DNA of 18,192 bases from Lysobacterales bacterium (lineage in GTDB: Bacteria > Pseudomonadota > Gammaproteobacteria > Xanthomonadales > SZUA-36), in assembly GCA_021648045.1 (NCBI GenBank), contig JAKITM010000044.1, positions 1 to 18,192 on the forward strand, written 5' to 3'. Numbering within the stretch: the stretch's first letter is position 1; each line of letters starts with the position of its first letter. A program made the position numbers and the translations under genes. The notes under the pieces were generated by a model. The model was given only the letters and a program-made list of their open reading frames with translations, did no database searches and was not told where the DNA came from. This document shows positions 14,449 through 18,192 of this stretch, piece after piece.

Positions 14449-15276
14449 TTATGTATTTCTAAGTGCGGTCAATCGCTTGATGCGGTCGCGGGTTTTTGAA
14501 TTTTTGACTGTCTGTTTGATAACGACTTCATGTGGATATGGGATACCGATACTTGCCGCATCAAATGCGGCTTTAACAGGCTGGGATATATCCGTTTTAA
14601 TAGCGCGGTGATCATTATAATCACACCAAATACGCAGCTCTATATCGACGGAGCTGTCGTTTAATTTCACCACCTTGGCCCACGGCGCCGGGTCTTGATA
14701 AACGCGGGGGTCTTTTGCGGCGGTTTCAGTCAGCACCTTGATGGCCAGATTAATATCGGCAGCATAGCTAATACCGAACACTTTATCCAACCGTCGCTGT
14801 CCCATAGCATTATAGTGTCTAATCACCCCGCCCCAGGCTTTGCCATTACCGACTATAATCTCGATATTGTCTCTGGTTTTCATACGGGTCGCAAGAATTT
14901 CTATAGACTGTACCACACCTTTGGTGCCACCAATTTCAACCTCGTCACCGACATTATAAGGTCTGAAAACCATTAGCATGACACCAGCTGCCACATCCGC
15001 CAGCGCATCTTTCAAAATGAAAGCCAGTGCCACGCTGAAACCAAGCACCATGCCACTAATGCCGCTGGTATTGACACCTATGACAGCAAGTGCGCCCATA
15101 ATAGCCGCGAACAATATGACAAATTTGACGATACTAGCGAAGAAGCGTGACAATGCCGGATCGGCATTGGGAGCTTTGTTCAACAAATTTTCAACACTTT
15201 TGCCGATACGTTTTGACAACCAACGACCAACCACAAACACCAAAAATGCCAGCAAAAACACAGGTGCTTTGCTCAA
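14449..15276 (-). CDS. Second MscS-type channel; true start probably ATT at 15315
   Basis: This is a paralogue of the adjacent channel, sharing PWAKVVKLNDSSVDI exactly and the pattern AAGVMLM(V/L)FRPY. Coordinates run to the first standard start, TTG at 15276, which gives 275 residues but opens almost inside TM1 and lacks a good ribosome site. A strong GAGGGGAG site lies at 15324-15331; the in-frame codon eight bases after it is ATT (15313-15315), followed by SNFDVIAIGQTIL. An ATG there would be a normal MSNFD start, so either ATT is used, as in infC, or a base was mutated or misread. In the pore helix, Lys-Asp (ILKDALAD) stands where the neighbour has Gln-Gly, as in some other MscS relatives. 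The C-terminus extends about 15 basic residues further than the neighbour's. Confidence 0.9.
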   Translation of the reverse strand: MSKAPVFLLAFLVFVVGRWLSKRIGKSVENLLNKAPNADPALSRFFASIVKFVILFAAIMGALAVIGVNTSGISGMVLGFSVALAFILKDALADVAAGVMLMVFRPYNVGDEVEIGGTKGVVQSIEILATRMKTRDNIEIIVGNGKAWGGVIRHYNAMGQRRLDKVFGISYAADINLAIKVLTETAAKDPRVYQDPAPWAKVVKLNDSSVDIELRIWCDYNDHRAIKTDISQPVKAAFDAASIGIPYPHEVVIKQTVKNSKTRDRIKRLTALRNT

Positions 15277-15331
15277 TATGGTTTGCCCAATAGCAATGAC
15301 ATCAAAATTAGAAATATTGCAGTCTCCCCTC

Positions 15332-15776
15332 GAATTATTATAAGCAACTTAGCGTATACATATAAGTAGTATAAACGCTATATTGCCCCACCACACACAA
15401 AAAAGAGAATTCAAAAGGAATTGGGGGGGGGGAAGCACACTTTGGAAGTTGCTTAGTTTGGAAATAAGGGCGGGTTGCCTCCCCCCAGTCAATTATACCT
15501 TATGCACAATACAAGACCTGATCCTGTTTGCCCAAACATCAAACTTTGGGGATGACCCCGGAATTGATGTATGCTAGCTCAGCTTGCTTGAAAAAGCCGC
15601 GTATGATGTGGACAGAATATTGGAATTAATACCGTACCGTGAATAAAATAACGGAGTCGTACAGGTCACCTCCTGGTAAGATTTTGACAAGTAGCGTTGT
15701 CATGTGTTTGCAATGTTGACTAATAAACTGCCCTGTTAAAACATACACATAAATTATAAGACTGGCTGGTAACAAC
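15332..15776. other. Intergenic region with G10 tract and repeat copy C
   Basis: This gap of 445 bases separates the divergent mscS-like and glycosyltransferase genes. A TATAAT on the minus strand (15337-15342) could be a -10 for the mscS pair but has no good -35, and a start there would leave almost no leader. An imperfect inverted repeat (GCGTATA/TATAAACGC, 15352-15378) flanks it. A run of ten G (15423-15432) precedes repeat copy C. Then come GGGGATGACCCC (about 15547-15558) and a TTGACA at 15684-15689 whose -10 (TTTGCA, 17-base spacer) is weak. No gene is supported. Confidence 0.5.
15436..15530 (+). repeat. higA-tail repeat, copy C (shortest)
   Basis: Only the end of higA remains (AGTTGCTTAG at 15447-15456, the final codons and stop), with degraded sequence to its left. 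The hairpin region (GGGCGGGTTGCCTCCCCC) is partly lost, but the tail TATGCACAATACAAGACCTG is identical to copy A. It lies in the same orientation as copies A and B. Confidence 0.75.
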
Positions 15777-17786
15777 ATGCAAAAACATTGTGTAATAGTA
15801 TTAGGAATGCACCGCTCCGGAACATCCTCAATTACGCGCGCGATTCTTGATTTAGGCTTCGACCTATTATCAGAAACACTGCCAAGTCATCCGACTGATA
15901 ACCCTAATGGTTATTGGGAGTCGAAGGACCTTGTACATGCCAACAATAGAATCTTAACCCGCGCACAAAGTCATTGGAAAGATATTAATCCTTTACCAAA
16001 TACTGATAGCATTTCACAAGCAGTTGTTGAATATCAGTCCGAGATTGACAGACTGATTCAATCAGCCCTAGGAAGGTCTAATCAAATAGTTATTAAAGAC
16101 CCCAGAATTTGCAGGCTACTTCCTTTCATGTTACCAATCATTAATAAACGCTTTGACAATCTTGCAGTTATTACAATAATTCGCCAAGCTGAACCTGTAT
16201 TTAACTCATTAAATATGCGATCTAAGGATCCTACGACCACTGATGGGTCTATAATCGACCGTAACCACGCTTACGCATTGTGGTTGAGATATAACTTAGA
16301 TGCTGAAATTAATTCTCAGGGCTTAAACAGGCTGAAAATAAATCATAAAGATTGGTGTAATCAACCAACTATAATTAGTGAAACAATTCAAAAGTATCTA
16401 GCCAGCATTTTCTCCTCCGTAGATTTCAGTAAAAACTCTCGGTTAAAGCTGAAGGTGTTTTCAAAAAAGAACATGGTATCAAACAAGGCACCTATTAAAT
16501 GCAATCAAGACACACTCCGGCTTGTAGATCTAGCCTACCAATTATTACTCAAAAATGATTCTTTTAGTTCTACTTTATCGATTTGTTCGGCCGCTGCCAT
16601 TAGCATTCCAGATTTAGCACAAACCACTTTTGATAAACCACCCGTATCCATGACTTCTCGCTTACTCCTAAAACACATAAGTGGGAGAGTCCCAGGTTTT
16701 TCAGCGAATACGCTAAAAAAATATAGAAAAAATACAGCAATTGTTTACATTAGTAATATGGTTACTACTCCTTGTCATATTTATAGGGTCAAAAACCCTG
16801 TTGATAGTCTTAACCGCGATCGACATTCAGCTGTTTGGATGACATCAAAAATAGCTTTGGCGAATACAGAGTTGTTAATTAATTCTAAACTGGTAATTAT
16901 TCACAGGAGCCAGTGGACTGAAGAAATACAACAGATAATCAATTTTTGCAAAACAAATAAAATTAGGGTTGCTTTTGACATCGATGACATAATTTTCGAA
17001 CCATCATATATTGAGAAGGGGTACCTTGCATCCATAAAGGCACTGCCCGTCGCAATGCAAAATCTGCGGGAGGTGAAAATTACAGAATTTAGAAAAACAC
17101 TACTTGCGACAGACTTTTGTATAACAAGTACACCTGCAATAGAACGACATATACATAACATGGGTAAGGCGGCTATTTGTATACCTAACGGATTTTCAGC
17201 TGAAAACTTACTAGTTTCCGAACATTGGCGTGAGCAACGAAAGATGATCTGTGGTGCCAACAGGATTGGCTACGCAAGCGGCTCCAATACTCACGCAGCT
17301 GATTTCGACCAAGTGGCCGTGCCTTTAGCGAAATTTTTATGTCAAAACCCAGACTGGACGTTGACAATTGTTGGAAAACTAGATCTATCGCCATACTCAA
17401 CTTTGTTTAACACCAACCAAGTTGAACTTAGAAATAAAGTTGCTCATGTTAACCTAGCTTATGAACTTGCTCGTTTTGATATAAATATTATTCCATTAGA
17501 ATTCAATCCCTTTTGCGATGCTAAGAGCCCCTTAAAATTTTACGAGGCAGCTCTTTGCGGTGTTCCGACAATCGCAACAAAAAATGAACTGTATACTCAT
17601 TTATTCGAGAATGAAAAAAATGGCCTTTTGGCCAAAACACCAGAAGACTGGATTATAAAACTAACTAGACTCGCAAAAGAGTCTATACTGAGAGAACTCT
17701 TGGCTGCGAATGCCAGAAAATACTGCACTGCCTTATTTTCTGCAAAAAGACAGTCAAAACAACTTCTCAGCCTTATAGATGGATAA
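15777..17786 (+). CDS. Sulfotransferase-like / glycosyltransferase-like fusion protein
   Basis: This is a 669-residue protein with two apparent enzyme domains. Residues 5 to about 225 resemble a PAPS-dependent sulfotransferase: GMHRSGTSS (10-18) fits the 5'-phosphosulfate loop, and IIRQAEPVFNSLNMR (134-148) fits the 3'-phosphate site. KDPR (107-110) is also conserved in such proteins. Residues about 331-669 resemble a GT-B glycosyltransferase of the GT4 kind: RVAFDIDDIIFEP (407-419), a central RIGYASGSNTH strand-loop, and the nucleotide-sugar segment SPLKFYEAALCGVPTIA (594-610). A helical linker joins them. The protein is probably cytoplasmic and acts on a surface polysaccharide or O-antigen precursor; substrates cannot be read. 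The ribosome site is weak and the AT content high, which hints at transfer. No other polysaccharide gene is in the window. Confidence 0.85.
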   Translation: MQKHCVIVLGMHRSGTSSITRAILDLGFDLLSETLPSHPTDNPNGYWESKDLVHANNRILTRAQSHWKDINPLPNTDSISQAVVEYQSEIDRLIQSALGRSNQIVIKDPRICRLLPFMLPIINKRFDNLAVITIIRQAEPVFNSLNMRSKDPTTTDGSIIDRNHAYALWLRYNLDAEINSQGLNRLKINHKDWCNQPTIISETIQKYLASIFSSVDFSKNSRLKLKVFSKKNMVSNKAPIKCNQDTLRLVDLAYQLLLKNDSFSSTLSICSAAAISIPDLAQTTFDKPPVSMTSRLLLKHISGRVPGFSANTLKKYRKNTAIVYISNMVTTPCHIYRVKNPVDSLNRDRHSAVWMTSKIALANTELLINSKLVIIHRSQWTEEIQQIINFCKTNKIRVAFDIDDIIFEPSYIEKGYLASIKALPVAMQNLREVKITEFRKTLLATDFCITSTPAIERHIHNMGKAAICIPNGFSAENLLVSEHWREQRKMICGANRIGYASGSNTHAADFDQVAVPLAKFLCQNPDWTLTIVGKLDLSPYSTLFNTNQVELRNKVAHVNLAYELARFDINIIPLEFNPFCDAKSPLKFYEAALCGVPTIATKNELYTHLFENEKNGLLAKTPEDWIIKLTRLAKESILRELLAANARKYCTALFSAKRQSKQLLSLIDG

Positions 17787-17945
17787 TGCTAGCTGTGACT
17801 GGGATTTCTTGGCCAGATACTACTACCATTCGGCATACCATTCGGGACAGGCACCACATAGAAAATATCCTACACCAGTTTCAGCATTCAGCCGATGATT
17901 TTTTTGCCCTAATAGTTCAATATTCACACTCAAGGGGGAAAAATC

Positions 17946-18192
17946 ATGACATTACCAAGAAAACAACTTATATCTATCGAAGAAACACCCTACTATCACA
18001 TCGTCAGTCGATGTGTACGCCGCGCCTTTTTGTGTGGCAGCGATCCAGTAACCAATCGCTGCTATGAACACCGTAGAAAATGGATTCAGGAAAGAATCAA
18101 ACATCTCGCCGGTATATTTAGTATCGATATCTGTGCCTATGCGGTTATGCATAACCATTACCATCTGGTTTTGAAAGTAAATTCAACCGAGA
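17946..18192 (+). CDS. REP-associated tyrosine transposase (RAYT), cut by window edge
   Basis: This is the first 82 residues of a Y1-type HUH transposase of the IS200-like superfamily. The N-terminus MTLPRKQLISIEETPYYHI and then VSRCVRRAFLCG are typical of the family. The metal-binding HUH pair is visible as HNHYH (residues 69-73) in a VMHNHYHLVL context. The catalytic tyrosine should lie beyond the window. GGGGG sits eight bases upstream of the ATG, an adequate ribosome site. RAYTs are domesticated single-strand transposases thought to spread short palindromic (REP) repeats. The 159 bases before it hold no gene but include GGACAGGCAC (17845-17854), shared with 11810-11819. Confidence 0.9.
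   Translation, partial: MTLPRKQLISIEETPYYHIVSRCVRRAFLCGSDPVTNRCYEHRRKWIQERIKHLAGIFSIDICAYAVMHNHYHLVLKVNSTE

Noticed and set aside
10261..15530. CRISPR array
   Set aside because: There are only three long, diverging repeats separated by kilobases carrying genes; there are no regular spacers.
15383..15577. Plus-strand 64-codon frame across the G10 tract and copy C
   Set aside because: It spans a homopolymer and a repeat, has no ribosome site, and is not in the higA frame context; it is chance.
17786..18067. Plus-strand 93-codon frame after the fusion protein
   Set aside because: It overlaps the RAYT gene in another frame; the RAYT frame has the ribosome site and HUH motif.

Overview
The window is a piece of a gammaproteobacterial chromosome. 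The identification rests on gene order and on protein sequences close to those of Escherichia coli: rpoB, rplL, rplJ, rplA, rplK, nusG, secE, tRNA-Trp, tuf, tRNA-Thr, tRNA-Gly, tRNA-Tyr, all on the minus strand. I cannot name the order or genus. Base composition looks moderate by eye, and the accessory half looks more AT-rich.

Region 1 (1-9473, minus strand) is the conserved translation and transcription cluster. A promoter at 9445-9473 drives three tRNAs and tuf. Inverted repeats follow tuf, then come tRNA-Trp with secE and nusG, then a probable L11 promoter, rplK-rplA, an L10-type autoregulatory leader, rplJ-rplL, a structured spacer with a probable attenuator, and rpoB. rpoB runs off the left edge and lacks about 120 C-terminal residues. 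These genes encode RNA polymerase beta, the ribosomal stalk and L1/L11, the NusG elongation factor, the SecE translocase subunit and EF-Tu.

Region 2 (about 9480-15776) is accessory. It opens with a complete higBA toxin-antitoxin operon (+) under a palindromic operator. The 3' end of higA and the palindrome-containing sequence after it recur twice, in the same orientation, at 11828-12165 and about 15436-15530. The copies are progressively shorter: full operon, then higA without its first codons, then only the last codons and the downstream element. Between them lie minus-strand cargo genes: an unrecognised secreted protein, preceded by a tiny possible leader ORF, an unrecognised three-helix membrane protein, and two tandem MscS-type channel genes. 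The second mscS-like gene seems to have ATT where ATG would be expected. This repeat-bounded layout is the most unusual feature of the window.

Region 3 (15777-18192, plus strand) holds a 669-residue fusion of a sulfotransferase-like domain and a glycosyltransferase-like domain, probably acting on a cell-surface glycan. It is followed by the start of a REP-associated tyrosine transposase (RAYT, Y1/HUH type) that runs off the right edge. A RAYT beside short palindromic repeats suggests that some of the repeats belong to its family, but this is inference.
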